A stretch of 64,000 nucleotides of DNA from AP-15 sp963845735 (GCA_963845735.1 CAWJTR010000038.1:124001-188000); one strand, 5' to 3'. Shown: positions 18,153-30,941, numbered from the stretch's first letter. Notes: a model not told the origin generated them from the letters alone. Numbers and translations are program-made.

Positions 18153-18656
18153 TCAGATTGGCGCATCAGTATCGAGAGTGTGATTGACCGCGAGTTGTTC
18201 GGCTTCGACCTGCTGCCGGATCGCCAGCTTTTGTTCCGCCGTCAGATGCTTGGGTGTTCGCCCGTCGGCTGGAAATCGCACGGGTATAGTTCTCCTGTCC
18301 GTCGGCGTTGTTGCGAACAACAGGAAAAGTTCGCGTCGGATTCAAAGGCATGCCAAGAACCTTTCGGGATAAAGATCGTGTCGCCCTTTTGGATCGGCAA
18401 ACGTTCATCATTCAGTAGGACATCCACTGCCTTCCAGAATATAGATGAACTCATCCATATAGGCATGCCGGTGGCGCGGAATGCCGGCCCCTGGCGGCAC
18501 CTGCTGGGTTCCAAGAGAAAGGTTGTCAGAGCCCCGGCTCGGATCAACTTTGAAGATGATCTCGCCGCTGGGGTTCGTCAGGCGTTCCCCATCGTCCGCA
18601 CCAAGAAGGTAACCCCGCGATTCCACGTGCTCGGCGTCGGCGATATTCGGCATCAC
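18153..18656 (-). CDS. single-domain cupin protein, three frameshifts
   Basis: About 167 residues. Cupin motif 1 is PPGAGIPRHRHAYMDEFIYI (two metal His and a Glu), motif 2 is GDTIFIPKGSWHAFE. A C-terminal helix (HLTAEQKLAIRQQVEAEQLA) ends at TGA 18153-18155. Frames join near 18420 and 18300. With the surrounding genes it may be a dioxygenase or isomerase, or a regulator-like sensor; function is not inferable from the motif alone. ATG at 18656. Confidence 0.55.
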
Positions 18657-18770
18657 TCCCTACCCCTGTTTGATCAATACGCTCCATGCGGATTGCCGGC
18701 TGCCTTCTTGTCGCAAAATGCGACGACAAACGATAATCTCAGTCGTGAGTGATAAAGTTTTGAATCCATG

Positions 18771-19565
18771 TCAGCTCCAGCGCGGTCTTGTGCCGCCAGT
18801 CATCCCGCCGTCGATCACGAGCTCCGCACCCGTCATGTGGCTGGAGGCGTCGGAGGCGAGGAACAGCACGCCGTTGGCGATGTCTTGCGCCTGGCCAGCC
18901 CTGCCGAGCGGCACCCCGGCTTTGGCCACCTCGTTGGGATCGATCGGCACGTTGCGGCCGGCGGATCCCGATATCTTCGTCCAAATCGGGGTATCGATCA
19001 CGCCGGGATGGACGGTATTGACCCGGATGCCGTCGCCGGCCGCCGCGCACTCCATCGCGACCGCCTTGGCGAACAGGCGCACGCCTCCCTTCGTTGCGCA
19101 ATAGCCAGCCAGACCCCCGGATCCCCTGAGACCGGCAACCGACGACATGATGATGATGGAGCCGCCTCCGCCGGCCTGCATCGCCGGAACAGCGTACTTG
19201 ACCGACAGGAACACGCCGTCGAGATTCACCGCGGTCTGCCGCCGCCAGTCGGCCAAGGACATCTCGACAGCTTTGCACAATATGCCGATCCCGGCATTGG
19301 CGACCATCACGTCCAGACGGCCAAAGCGCCGCTTCGTGCTTTCGATCACATCGGGCCAGCTTTCCTCCAGACTGACGTCTTGATGAAGATAGGCCGCTGC
19401 ACCGCCGGCTTTGCCGATGTCGTCCACCACGGCCTGGCCGCGGGTATCGTCCAGATCCGTCACCACCACCTTGGCACCTTCGCGCGCGAGCGTCGCCGCG
19501 CAGGCGGCGCCAATCCCCGACGCGCCACCGGTTACGATGGCAACCTTGCCCTCGACCTGGCCCAT
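18771..19565 (-). CDS. short-chain dehydrogenase/reductase (SDR)
   Basis: 264 residues, intact. Classical SDR: TGGASGIG cofactor loop (residues 12-19), VVVTDLDD (Asp favours NAD(H)), VANAGIG (~90), Ser in IIIMSSVAGL (~142) and the YCATK catalytic Tyr-Lys pair (~155). It is the promoter-proximal gene of the leftward catabolic run, divergent from the SET-domain gene at 19640. Probably oxidises a secondary alcohol intermediate. Confidence 0.85.
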   Translation of the reverse strand: MGQVEGKVAIVTGGASGIGAACAATLAREGAKVVVTDLDDTRGQAVVDDIGKAGGAAAYLHQDVSLEESWPDVIESTKRRFGRLDVMVANAGIGILCKAVEMSLADWRRQTAVNLDGVFLSVKYAVPAMQAGGGGSIIIMSSVAGLRGSGGLAGYCATKGGVRLFAKAVAMECAAAGDGIRVNTVHPGVIDTPIWTKISGSAGRNVPIDPNEVAKAGVPLGRAGQAQDIANGVLFLASDASSHMTGAELVIDGGMTGGTRPRWS

Positions 19566-19639
19566 GCGCCCCTCCTCGCTTTTAAATTACTATTGTCAGA
19601 TCTTATATCGATCACCCACCGGTATGGGAGAATTTGAGG

Positions 19640-20650
19640 ATGCAGCGTTTCGTTGCCGAGGTCTTTGACAGAAAACAACCAGATTGGCGGGCGCTGCTGG
19701 CCGAGTTGCGGGCGCTCGGCGGAACAGCAGAAAACGTCACCCTCCGACACGGCACCAGGGGTCGCGGCTTGTTTCCGCTCAACCCAGCGGATCCCGTCCG
19801 GCTGCTTCTGCCACCTAATCTCTTGGTCAATGCTGAAGACACCGAGATCCGGGACCATCGGCTTGTCGTCAAGACATCGGCAGCAATTGGGAAGCAAGAA
19901 CGGACGTTTTTCGACCGTTACCAGGAGGATTTCTCATGGGGTGCTGGGGTCTTCGACGATTTGTGGCAGACGCAGCTTGCCTATAGCCAGCTTCCCGAAA
20001 ACGTTCGTGGTGCGTTGCCGGTCAACGGCTCTTTTTTTTCCGAGCCGAGCGAGGATCGGTGCCACAAGCTCTATGTAAAAACCCGACAGATCATTTATGA
20101 CAACGCGCATGTCCTCATGCCGCTCGTGGAGTTAGTCAATCATGACAGCGCGTTTTCAGGATATGAAACGCACAACGGCCTTGCGATCGGCGGCATGTTC
20201 GATGGGGAAGTTCTCGTAAATTACGGGCGCAACGATTGTTGGGGTATGGCGATGACGTATAGCTTCTGCGATACGCAAAATGCGGCGTATAGTCTCACCG
20301 GTAATTTTACGTTCGAGGATTCTCACATCGAGATTTCCCGCAAAACCTGGTTATCGAAACGCGTCAATGGCTACCTGATGCCGATCGTGCGTGTCGTGGA
20401 AAGCACCATTCGTTTTCCGTTTCTTATGCTTGGAAACGTGCAGAACCCACACCTGCCACGATCAATCTTCCTCCACATTGTGAAGGATACGCCGATAAAG
20501 GAGCCTGACGTATTGTTCGACCTCATTCACCATTATAATCGGCTGCTGTTCCTTAAATTCCTTCAGGCTTCGGAAGGCAACGCGACGCCGCTCGTGGCCA
20601 TGCTGCGCAGCGCCGCGTATCAACAATTGTCAACGCTTTCGAGCCACTAG
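19640..20650 (+). CDS. SET-domain (Rubisco LSMT-like) putative protein methyltransferase
   Basis: 336 residues. The SET fold is suggested by GRGLFPLNPADPVRLLLPP near residue 45 (SET-N GxG), and by LMPLVELVNHDSAF (~180, the NH motif forming the SAM pseudoknot) followed by GEVLVNYGRND (~210) with the conserved YG. This spacing matches the split SET domains of lysine methyltransferases. The A/T content is higher than in the flanks. GGGAG lies before the ATG at 19640. It heads a three-gene rightward cassette with a glycosyltransferase and a JmjC oxygenase, so protein or peptide modification is inferred. SET assignment is by eye and moderately sure. Confidence 0.55.
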   Translation: MQRFVAEVFDRKQPDWRALLAELRALGGTAENVTLRHGTRGRGLFPLNPADPVRLLLPPNLLVNAEDTEIRDHRLVVKTSAAIGKQERTFFDRYQEDFSWGAGVFDDLWQTQLAYSQLPENVRGALPVNGSFFSEPSEDRCHKLYVKTRQIIYDNAHVLMPLVELVNHDSAFSGYETHNGLAIGGMFDGEVLVNYGRNDCWGMAMTYSFCDTQNAAYSLTGNFTFEDSHIEISRKTWLSKRVNGYLMPIVRVVESTIRFPFLMLGNVQNPHLPRSIFLHIVKDTPIKEPDVLFDLIHHYNRLLFLKFLQASEGNATPLVAMLRSAAYQQLSTLSSH

Positions 20651-20761
20651 GGGACGGCTCCGCTCGCGGCTTGTGGGGACGCGTGCTCCCGCGATGAGTC
20701 GAATACGCCCGCGGACTATAGAGCGGAGAGAAGCATTTGTTCAATTCAGGCTCCGCCGTGA

Positions 20762-21528
20762 GTGATGGCTCATGAAGTGTTCCGCCGTCAACTTAGGATC
20801 ATGGCGGGCAGCTTCGGGGAATCGGCCATTAAATTCGCCGCACCGATTTTGGGGAAGGAGCCTCAAATAGGTGAGATCGCGTGTAGCCTAAATCATCTTT
20901 CCTGCTGGGAAGACGCAGCAAGGCGCAGTGTACGTTTTTGCATTAAATTTGAAGACGATATGGCTCTTAAATGCAATTTTGAACATATAGGGACCACTAT
21001 TGCCGGTCTTGATCGCTTCGATAGAAAATGGGACCTTCTTTATCTGGAGCGAACCTATCGTCGACCAGGTCTGCCCGTCGGAGGCGGCTTTGTTAAACCT
21101 CGGTTTAGTTACGGTACCTTTGCGTACTGCCTTTCAGCGCCGGAGTTCGCAAGTTGCTCGCATACGATTTTCGATCAATGTTGATGCCCGTGGATGAATT
21201 CTTGCCTGCGACTTACGGGCAGCACCTGCGCAAAGAACTCGCCGAGGCCATTTATTCCGAGTTTATGCGCGTATGCGCTCGAGATCGATTGAGAGGGCAT
21301 GCAGCCCTATGGAAGCGAGACCGAAGCCAGTGCCTTCGTGGAATGAATTTGGCTCAAGGAGCTCGGCGAAGCGTCAAAAAGATGTTTGCGGCCGTCGATC
21401 TCACGCCAAGGGACATCGATCTGGAGAAATTCTGGTCGTTGTGGACGCGGGCGCCACCTGTTAGATTCCAGCGAGAAGGTAGCATAAAAGAACGACGCGC
21501 TGATCGATTGAGGACATCGGGATCATGA
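20762..21528 (+). CDS. glycosyltransferase family 25 protein, one frameshift, N-terminus uncertain
   Basis: GT25 (LOS galactosyltransferase/collagen hydroxylysine galactosyltransferase family) signatures: GEIACSLNHLSCWEDAARR, then CIKFEDDMAL (acidic EDD motif), WDLLYLERTYRRPG, and YGTFAYCLSAPEF. The second half, LLAYDFRSMLMPVDEFLPATY, is in another frame; the change is near 21155. The N-terminus is ~15 residues shorter than usual; a frame opening at 20694 (RTIERREAF) may hold the missing part after a further indel. Its TGA overlaps the next ATG (ATGA), implying coupled translation with the oxygenase. GT25 enzymes act on LOS sugars or on hydroxylysine, which matters given the neighbour. Confidence 0.6.
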
Positions 21529-22748
21529 TCAAAAATGGAACTTCTGGCTCAGTTCATTCACTGGAGTCGCTAGAAGCCGTCCTTAGTCCCATCAAATCGG
21601 CCCACTTCTTGAGTGAATTCTATTGCCGTACACCACTGTGCATCCGTGGCGACCCCGATAAATTCTCGTCCCTGCTCTCCTGGGACGGGTTGAACAGGGC
21701 GACGACGTTGCAGCGGAAGCATCGCCCGCCATTGCGGCTCGCAAAGGACGGAAAAATACTTCCACAGCAACAATTTTCAAACAGCATTAACAATTCGAAT
21801 GGCGAGTTCTGGTCTATAAACTTCCGTTCAGTACGTCGACTATTGGAGGAAGGCGCGACCCTGCTTGTCGACCGCATCGACGAGACGCATGAGCCTCTTG
21901 CAGATTTTTGCCGCATGCTCGAGGCTGAACTGGGAAGCTATGCATTTGCTGATGCATTTGCCAGCTGGCGTCAAACTCAGGGGTTCCCCACACATTGGGA
22001 TGCAGAGGAAGTGTTCGTTGTGCAACTGATTGGAACAAAGCATTGGCGAGTGTCGAAGCCCGAACGGTTACACCCTACGCAGCAGGATAAGGGCAAGCAC
22101 AACCAGAGCCCCCCTCTTCAATCTTATTGGGAGGGAGACCTGAGTCCAGGCGATCTTCTGTACATTCCCGGAGGTTGGTGGCACGACGCGTTGGCAGTTA
22201 GTGACCGAACGCTCCACGTTGCGTTCGGCCTATGTCCACCCACTGGTCTCACGGTGATAAACGCCATGTTGCGGGCACTTCAGGAAAACGAACTGGCGCG
22301 AACCCCGCTACCGAGGTTCGCGTCTGAATTGGAGCAACAGGACTACATGTCCCGCCTGCGGAGCGCGGTTGACGAAAAAATGCGTGGCTTCACGATAAAA
22401 TCGGTACTCGAAAATTTGGACTCTAGGGCCCCTGCTAGAACCCAACTCAGTATGCCTTGGAGCGCGCTATCGGAGACTGAGGCGATCCCCGCGCGTGCAT
22501 GGATCCACTGGTTGCCACCACGGCGGTTAGCGGTGAAAGAAGCGGGCGATGAGTTCATAATTGAAGCGATAGGCGAGCGGTTTACGTTCGCCGCCGTTGC
22601 TCTATCTGTGGTCCGAGATCTAATCAGCCATCGCAAATTGCCATTCAGCGAGATCTGTTCAAGGCACTCACAATTGCCCGTCGAGGACATCTTGCTTAGG
22701 CTGGTCTCCGCAGGCCTCGTCGCGATCGCCGATGATTCCGTCGTTTAG
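21525..22748 (+). CDS. JmjC/cupin-4 type 2-oxoglutarate oxygenase (ribosomal-oxygenase-like)
   Basis: 407 residues, intact. The double-stranded beta-helix contains FPTHWDAEEVFVVQLIGTKH (HxD iron motif, ~residues 145-165) and GDLLYIPGGWWHDALAVSD (distal iron His, ~222), separated as in RoxA/MINA53/NO66-type JmjC hydroxylases, with a C-terminal helical and winged-helix-like tail (SEICSRHSQLPVEDILLRLV). Such enzymes hydroxylate Arg, His, Asn or Lys side chains in proteins using Fe(II), O2 and 2-oxoglutarate. Start overlaps the GT25 stop by 4 nt. Joint action with GT25, hydroxylation then glycosylation, is a hypothesis. Confidence 0.75.
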   Translation: MIKNGTSGSVHSLESLEAVLSPIKSAHFLSEFYCRTPLCIRGDPDKFSSLLSWDGLNRATTLQRKHRPPLRLAKDGKILPQQQFSNSINNSNGEFWSINFRSVRRLLEEGATLLVDRIDETHEPLADFCRMLEAELGSYAFADAFASWRQTQGFPTHWDAEEVFVVQLIGTKHWRVSKPERLHPTQQDKGKHNQSPPLQSYWEGDLSPGDLLYIPGGWWHDALAVSDRTLHVAFGLCPPTGLTVINAMLRALQENELARTPLPRFASELEQQDYMSRLRSAVDEKMRGFTIKSVLENLDSRAPARTQLSMPWSALSETEAIPARAWIHWLPPRRLAVKEAGDEFIIEAIGERFTFAAVALSVVRDLISHRKLPFSEICSRHSQLPVEDILLRLVSAGLVAIADDSVV

Positions 22749-22768
22749 GATTTCATCGGCAGCGCCTG

Positions 22769-22915
22769 TGACCTGCTCCCCAAAAACTAGACCACGGGTA
22801 GCTGGAAAATTCTAAATTACCCGGGTCTGGTCGGGGGGAGGATTTTCAATGAAGAGGGCGGTTCAGCGATCAGCAGATCGCGTTTATCCTGCGCCAGGTG
22901 GAGCAAGGAATTTTA
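22769..22915 (+). mobile_element. IS3-family remnant (left end and start of orfA)
   Basis: TGACCTGCTCCCC at 22769-22781 resembles left ends of IS3-family elements. The ATG at 22849 starts a frame that, after removal of one G, reads MKRRFSDQQIAFILRQVEQG, the start of an IS3-type OrfA helix-turn-helix. The match stops near 22915; the following bases encode MTEAAQAVIDNWSQRDLAAAV, which resembles a short rhizobial hypothetical protein. So this is a scar, not a working element. Confidence 0.5.
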
Positions 22916-23092
22916 ATCGAGGCGATGCAGCACATGACGGAAGCAGCGCAGGCGGTAATCGACAATTGGTCGCAACGTGATCTTGCTGCTGCAGTAAACG
23001 GCCTAGCTAGAAGCCGCTATCGAAACAGCACGCACGACTGTCCAGAAAACGACGACACGATGAGGAACCGGGGCCGCCGAAGGGAGGCTGAG

Positions 23093-23947
23093 ATGCGTCG
23101 GCTGTTATCGGCCTTTTGCCTCCTCGTGGCTGTCGCGATCACCGGCTCCGCGGGCGCCGAGCCGCAATGGCTGACCTTGCCGCCGACGCCGACCCTACCG
23201 CCGGCAGCGCGCTCCGGCTATGCCCCTGTCAATGGGATCAAGATCTGGTTCGCGGTGTTCGGGCATGGTTCGCCGGTAATTCTGTTGCATGGCGGGCTAG
23301 CCAATTCAAATTACTGGGGCAACCAAGTAACGGCGTTGATGAAACGCTATCAGGTTATTGTCATGGACAGCCGGGGCCACGGCCGAAGCACGCGAAACGC
23401 CGAACATTTCGGCTACGAACTGATGGCCTCGGACGTTATCGGTCTGATGGACTATCTCAAGATCCCCAAGGCCGCGATTGTCGGTTGGAGCGATGGGGCC
23501 ATTCTCGGTCTGGAGATTGCGATCCACCATCCCGAGCGCCTGACCAAGCTTTTTGCCTTCGCCGCCAACTCCGACCCCAGCGGTGTGGCAGACATCGCCA
23601 AAAGCCCCGTATTCAACGCCTATATCGCACGAGCCGAGATCGAATACCGCAAACTGTCGCCGACCCCCGATCAATACAAGCCGTTCCTCGCACAAATCAG
23701 TCAAATGTGGGCAACTGAGCCCCACATTACTGCCGATCAGCTGCGCGGCATCACCGTACCGACCTGGATCGTCGATGCCGACCACGATGAGGCCATCAAA
23801 CGCGAGAATACCGAATTCATGGCGAGCCAGATCCCCAATAGCGGCCTGTTATTGCAGCCGCAGGTCAGCCATTTTTCCTTTCTGCAGGATCCGGCGCAAT
23901 TCAATAATGATGTCCTGCATTTCCTGGAGCATGCAGGGAGGCAATAA
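23093..23947 (+). CDS. secreted alpha/beta-hydrolase
   Basis: 284 residues from the ATG at 23093, preceded by AGGGAGG; longer in-frame starts would put an unrelated scar sequence in front of the signal peptide MRRLLSAFCLLVAVAITGSA. Alpha/beta-hydrolase: oxyanion LLHGGLANS (~65), MDSRGHGRS (~93), nucleophile elbow VGWSDGA (~128, Ser), acid in VDADHDE (~222), and His in QVSHFSF (~260). Likely an esterase or lactonase in the periplasm; substrate unknown. Confidence 0.75.
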   Translation: MRRLLSAFCLLVAVAITGSAGAEPQWLTLPPTPTLPPAARSGYAPVNGIKIWFAVFGHGSPVILLHGGLANSNYWGNQVTALMKRYQVIVMDSRGHGRSTRNAEHFGYELMASDVIGLMDYLKIPKAAIVGWSDGAILGLEIAIHHPERLTKLFAFAANSDPSGVADIAKSPVFNAYIARAEIEYRKLSPTPDQYKPFLAQISQMWATEPHITADQLRGITVPTWIVDADHDEAIKRENTEFMASQIPNSGLLLQPQVSHFSFLQDPAQFNNDVLHFLEHAGRQ

Positions 23948-23956
23948 ATGCCCCGG

Positions 23957-24269
23957 CTAGACTTTCACCTCGCTGAGCTGGATCGTCGGCTGGATGTCGG
24001 TGTAGTTGGGAATGTCGGCCATAATCTCCTGCGCGTGCGGGCCGAACGCAGCTTCGAAATGCTTCTGCTGTATCGAAATAAAGATGACCCATTGCAACAA
24101 AGGCGGGCCGTGATCCGGGTGTCGCAGCGGAGAGGCCATGTTCGACGGCAACGCCTTTGCAGGCCGCTCCCAATTTCTGCTGAACCATGGGCATGTGGCT
24201 CTTGCAGTAGTAATCCATATCGAACTTGCTGCCGTTTTGGGTGGGGTAGAACACGCTCACTTTGATCAT
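23957..24269 (-). CDS. EthD-family small protein, one frameshift
   Basis: About 103 residues: MIKVSVFYPTQNGSKFDMDY, YCKSHMPMVQQKL (the conserved HxP of EthD), GHLYFDTAEAF and, in another frame, EAAFGPHAQEIMADIPNYTD with a C-terminal strand QPTIQLSEVKV. Frame change near 24060. A dimeric ferredoxin-like alpha/beta barrel protein often found with ether, polyketide or aromatic degradation genes. Same strand as the PPOX and hydrolase-fusion genes. Confidence 0.65.
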
Positions 24270-24318
24270 CTTGATCTCCTCGGTAGCAGCTGGATGGGGA
24301 TCGTTTGAAGTCTGCTGA

Positions 24319-24417
24319 CTACGCCAGCGTCAACAGGCGGCCATAGCCGGGGATCGGCTGGCGCACCCCGGCGAGGCGCAGCGCGTGCCACATCATCGCC
24401 GTTCCCTGCGACAGCTT
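24319..24417 (-). pseudogene. short orphan coding remnant
   Basis: A leftward frame LSQGTAMMWHALRLAG...IPGYGRLLTLA ends at TAG 24319-24321. It reads like a protein C-terminus but its upstream frame runs into the end of the PPOX gene. I do not recognise the family; it could be a gene remnant or chance. Confidence 0.2.
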
Positions 24418-24815
24418 CAGCTCATGCCGGAAACCGACACCGGCTCGATCTCGTACATGACGCGTACTTCGCCCGGCTGGCGAAACGGATACTTGTCCTT
24501 GCCGAGATATTTCTTGGCCAATGAGTTGATATGCGCGTCGGCGCCGGTCTCGGTCGCGCTCGCGACGCGGCCGCGGATCTGGACGTAGCGATAGGGGTTG
24601 TCGGGATCCATGATCGACAGCGCCACCGCCGCTCCGGGTTTAAGGTTGCGCGCCTTGACCCGGCCCTTGGCGGTATTCACCCGAACCCTGCCGCCGTGGT
24701 AGTCGAACCATACCGGGGTCACCTGCGGGGTGCCGTCGGGCATGATCGTGGCGAGACCGGCGAACGCCTTTTTCTGCTGCAGAAGATCGAGATAGTTGTC
24801 GAGATTTGCTGCCAT
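24417..24815 (-). CDS. PPOX-class (flavin reductase-like split barrel) F420/FMN protein
   Basis: 132 residues from the ATG at 24815. Split-barrel signatures: FAGLATIMPDGTPQVTPVWF (strand 1-2), RVRVNTAKGRVKARNLKPG, ALSIMDPDNPYRYVQIRGR (cofactor phosphate contacts). This size and pattern match the Rv1155-type TIGR03618 group of PPOX-class proteins, which bind F420 or FMN and reduce small molecules. It lies 68 nt downstream of the hydrolase-fusion gene on the same strand, likely co-transcribed. Confidence 0.75.
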   Translation of the reverse strand: MAANLDNYLDLLQQKKAFAGLATIMPDGTPQVTPVWFDYHGGRVRVNTAKGRVKARNLKPGAAVALSIMDPDNPYRYVQIRGRVASATETGADAHINSLAKKYLGKDKYPFRQPGEVRVMYEIEPVSVSGMS

Positions 24816-24883
24816 CTGCGACGATTTCCTTTTCGGCCTGAACAACGCAGACCAATCCTGCTCCGGTGGGAAGCTTCTGGTCC

Positions 24884-26041
24884 TTAACGGCGATCCGCCG
24901 CCGCAGTTCCGACCCCGCCGTGGGGTGCGCTTTCGGGCCAGCGCTTCATCAAGGTGTTCGAGGGGCGGGTCTCGTCGAGAAGCTTTCTCGCGGTCTCGCT
25001 CCCGGCGACCGGCAGCCCCTTGGGGTCGAGCAGCCCGATCTGCACCAGCACGCTCGCCTGATCCCAATAGATGTGTTCGTGATAGAGCTTGTTGCCGCGG
25101 AATTTGACGATGGCGACGGTCGGCACCTCGACATAGCGCCCGGTCGGCGGCACCCCGGGCAGCATGAAGTCGATCTCGGTGTCGTGGGTAAAGCAGAACA
25201 GCATCTCGTCGACGATGCGGTCCGCGCCGACCGTGCGCGAGATCGGCACCAGATGCGTATCCTTGGGCAATTTCGGGATGAAATGGTTGGCGTAGAAGCG
25301 GGCGAGATCGCGCGCCCCGACCCCACCGGTCATGACCGGAACATGGTTGACATAAGGATCCGACACCATCGTCCGCATCGTTGCCGCGACGTCGCGGGTG
25401 CCGAACTCGTAGGTCGTGTGCGCCTCCCATAAGGCTTCAAGGTCGTAATGCGGGCCCATCGCCTTGCGCAACAGCGCGATCGAGCGTGAATGCGCAATGT
25501 CCGCGGCGCCGCGGTCCCAAACCGGTCCGTCTCTGCGGTCGAACCCGCGCATCGTGCCGGGGTAGACATGGAGCGCGACATTGGGGCGACCTAGGAATGT
25601 CTCTTTGATCCGCGCGACTGCGTCCGGCGGCACGTCCGGATCTTTCTCGGCGAAATGCATGACCACCGGGCAGGCTATGCGCGGAGCCAAATCGAGCGCC
25701 TTTGTGATGCCGGCGCCGTAATACATAACCGCCCCGTCGATGCCGCCCTCAGCCGCCGCAAGAAAGGCGATCCCGCCGCCGCGGCCGAAGCCGAGAACGC
25801 CGATCTTTCCTGTGCATTCGGGGCGTGTGCGCAATGCCGCTATCGTCGCCGAGATGTCGCTGCCCAGTTGCTCAGGGCACAGCACCACGTAACCTTCTGC
25901 GGCATAAAGATCGGCCATCTCGTGCGCAAAGGTTTCATCCAACAGCACAAGACCCGGCCCACGCCCGGCCTCGGGAATTGCGAGGTGGGCGCGCCTGGCG
26001 TTGCCAACGACCGCAGCGATGCTGATCCACTGTCCCGACAT
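24884..26041 (-). CDS. dienelactone-hydrolase-like/SnoaL fusion protein with altered nucleophile
   Basis: 385 residues. Residues ~1-215 are a dienelactone-hydrolase fold (GLVLLDETFAHEMADLYAAE, GKIGVLGFGRGGGIAF, HFAEKDPDVPPDA, HVYPGTMRGFDRRDG with the acid and His). Residues ~225-385 are a SnoaL/NTF2-like cone (LWEAHTTYEFGTRDVAATM, YVNHVPVMTGGVGARDLAR, IVKFRGNKLYHEHIYWDQAS). In active members the elbow is GxCxGG or GxSxGG; here it reads GFGRGG, with Gly where the Cys nucleophile should be. The hydrolase half may be non-catalytic or use another residue. Intact frame. Confidence 0.7.
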   Translation of the reverse strand: MSGQWISIAAVVGNARRAHLAIPEAGRGPGLVLLDETFAHEMADLYAAEGYVVLCPEQLGSDISATIAALRTRPECTGKIGVLGFGRGGGIAFLAAAEGGIDGAVMYYGAGITKALDLAPRIACPVVMHFAEKDPDVPPDAVARIKETFLGRPNVALHVYPGTMRGFDRRDGPVWDRGAADIAHSRSIALLRKAMGPHYDLEALWEAHTTYEFGTRDVAATMRTMVSDPYVNHVPVMTGGVGARDLARFYANHFIPKLPKDTHLVPISRTVGADRIVDEMLFCFTHDTEIDFMLPGVPPTGRYVEVPTVAIVKFRGNKLYHEHIYWDQASVLVQIGLLDPKGLPVAGSETARKLLDETRPSNTLMKRWPESAPHGGVGTAAADRR

Positions 26042-26479
26042 TGTTTCCCCTCCCTTGCTGGAGCGGCAGCACGGCTAGCCGCAAAGCACCGGGCCGCACT
26101 ACGAGCCGCCTGCACAGAGCAGCTCCGAACGGCAAGATAGCCCGATGATGCAATTCCAGGGAACTGGAAGAGGCCGCTACGCCGGCTCGGACAGCTTGAC
26201 AGCGCGCTAAGCGAGTGGCTGATTTTTAACACACTCTGGTGTACCGGAGGAGTTCATGGCAGCAACGGTGACAGCGATGCCCTCGGTGCAGAGGGTGCCT
26301 AGGTCGAGCCGTCGGATTACCGCGTCGATGGGGCCGGCTTTGTGATCCGTAGCGCGGTCCAGATGGCGCGGCGCGGGGCGACCTATGGGTAGTCGGGGCG
26401 CGTTTGACTCTACCTCAATGCAACCTCACAGGATGAGGTGTAAATCAAAATGTGCTTCGTTCCAGACAGGATTTGAAAG
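26042..26479. other. gene-free stretch with degenerate sequence
   Basis: 438 bp. Near 26300-26390 a rightward frame reads VDGAGFVIRSAVQMARRGAT, which may be a decayed coding fragment, but no family is recognisable. No terminator or regulatory repeat seen. Confidence 0.3.
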
Positions 26480-26941
26480 ATGAAATGGTCTTTCACTATA
26501 TCCCTCGCCGCGCTATCGGTGGTCTTATTGACCATATCCGTTCAGAACTCTTGTTTGTCGGCACAGACAAAACCGGCGCCGACATCGACTTTGAACGATC
26601 AGAAAACAGAACTCACTCTTAAACTTCCAAACGCGCCTCCGGTCGTTCTGGACACGGCCGAGGTAGAGAGACTTATAACAACATTGGCAGAAGCGCGTGC
26701 CGGCATGAAGCCGCCTCGCCCGGTAGGCGATCCTGCGCCAGGGTCGGCCGTAAATGTGGCTACCGTCGGCCGTTGGTGGGTGCAGCCTGACGGGACTGGA
26801 ATAGATCTGGCGGTTTCGCATCCCGGTTACGGCTGGGTCGGTTTGTACTTGGATCAGACCGCGATCGAGCAACTGAACCGGCGCTTGTCTCGCGCCATCG
26901 TCCATCAGAGGCCGGTACGAGTGAAGCACGAGCGGAAATGA
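26480..26941 (+). CDS. secreted hypothetical protein
   Basis: 153 residues: signal peptide MKWSFTISLAALSVVLLTIS, then a polar segment and a compact domain with ELTLKLPNAPPVVLDTAEVE, RWWVQPDGTGIDLAVSHPGY and a basic tail ending VKHERK. The frame is intact and composition typical of a real gene; GACAGG lies upstream. No motif known to me. Convergent with mfd, 82 nt from its stop. Confidence 0.45.
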   Translation: MKWSFTISLAALSVVLLTISVQNSCLSAQTKPAPTSTLNDQKTELTLKLPNAPPVVLDTAEVERLITTLAEARAGMKPPRPVGDPAPGSAVNVATVGRWWVQPDGTGIDLAVSHPGYGWVGLYLDQTAIEQLNRRLSRAIVHQRPVRVKHERK

Positions 26942-27023
26942 GAGACTTCGACGTCGAGGTTCTCTCCAGTGTGCTGCGCTGACGGGATCTCGCGCCGCCG
27001 CCGCCTCGCGGAAGCCCCGCAAT

Positions 27024-30589
<3,566 letters not shown>

Positions 30590-30593
<4 letters not shown>

Positions 30594-30862
30594 GCAGCGG
30601 GCGGCGCGCAGCGGAAGGCGAGCAGCAGGTGCATCACGTCATGGTCATGTGCGGCGGGCGGCGCTGCCCGGCCGCTGACCCAATCGAACAGATCGGCGTC
30701 GGCGCATTCGAGCAATGCCTCGTAGCGGTCGAGCTGGGCCGCGTCGAACCCGGCGAGATGGGCCTCGGCAAAGCGGCCGAGAATAAGGTCGCTCTCGCGC
30801 GTGCCGCGGTGCCAGGACCGGAACAGCAGGCGCTTGCGGCGGATGTCGGAGAGGGGTGTCAC
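30590..30862 (-). CDS. sdhE: FAD assembly factor SdhE (succinate dehydrogenase assembly)
   Basis: 90 residues from a GTG at 30860-30862. SdhE/YgfY family: IRRKRLLFRSWHRGTRESDL contains the RGxxE motif that contacts the FAD site of SdhA; LDRYEALLECADADLFDWVSG is the second conserved helix. It helps covalent flavinylation of SdhA. Divergent from recG (79 nt) and overlapping mfd, the gene order recG / sdhE-mfd typical of Alphaproteobacteria. Confidence 0.9.
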
Positions 30863-30941
30863 GGGGCGCTCTTGGCGGTAACGCCACAGGGATATAGAGA
30901 TCCTTTCTCCCGGTGTCAGCCTTGGTCGATGCGAACCTGAC

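Noticed and set aside
22898..23092. N-terminal extension of the alpha/beta hydrolase
   Set aside because: The extra 65 codons run through an IS3 scar and would bury the signal peptide; the ATG at 23093 has a good ribosome binding site.
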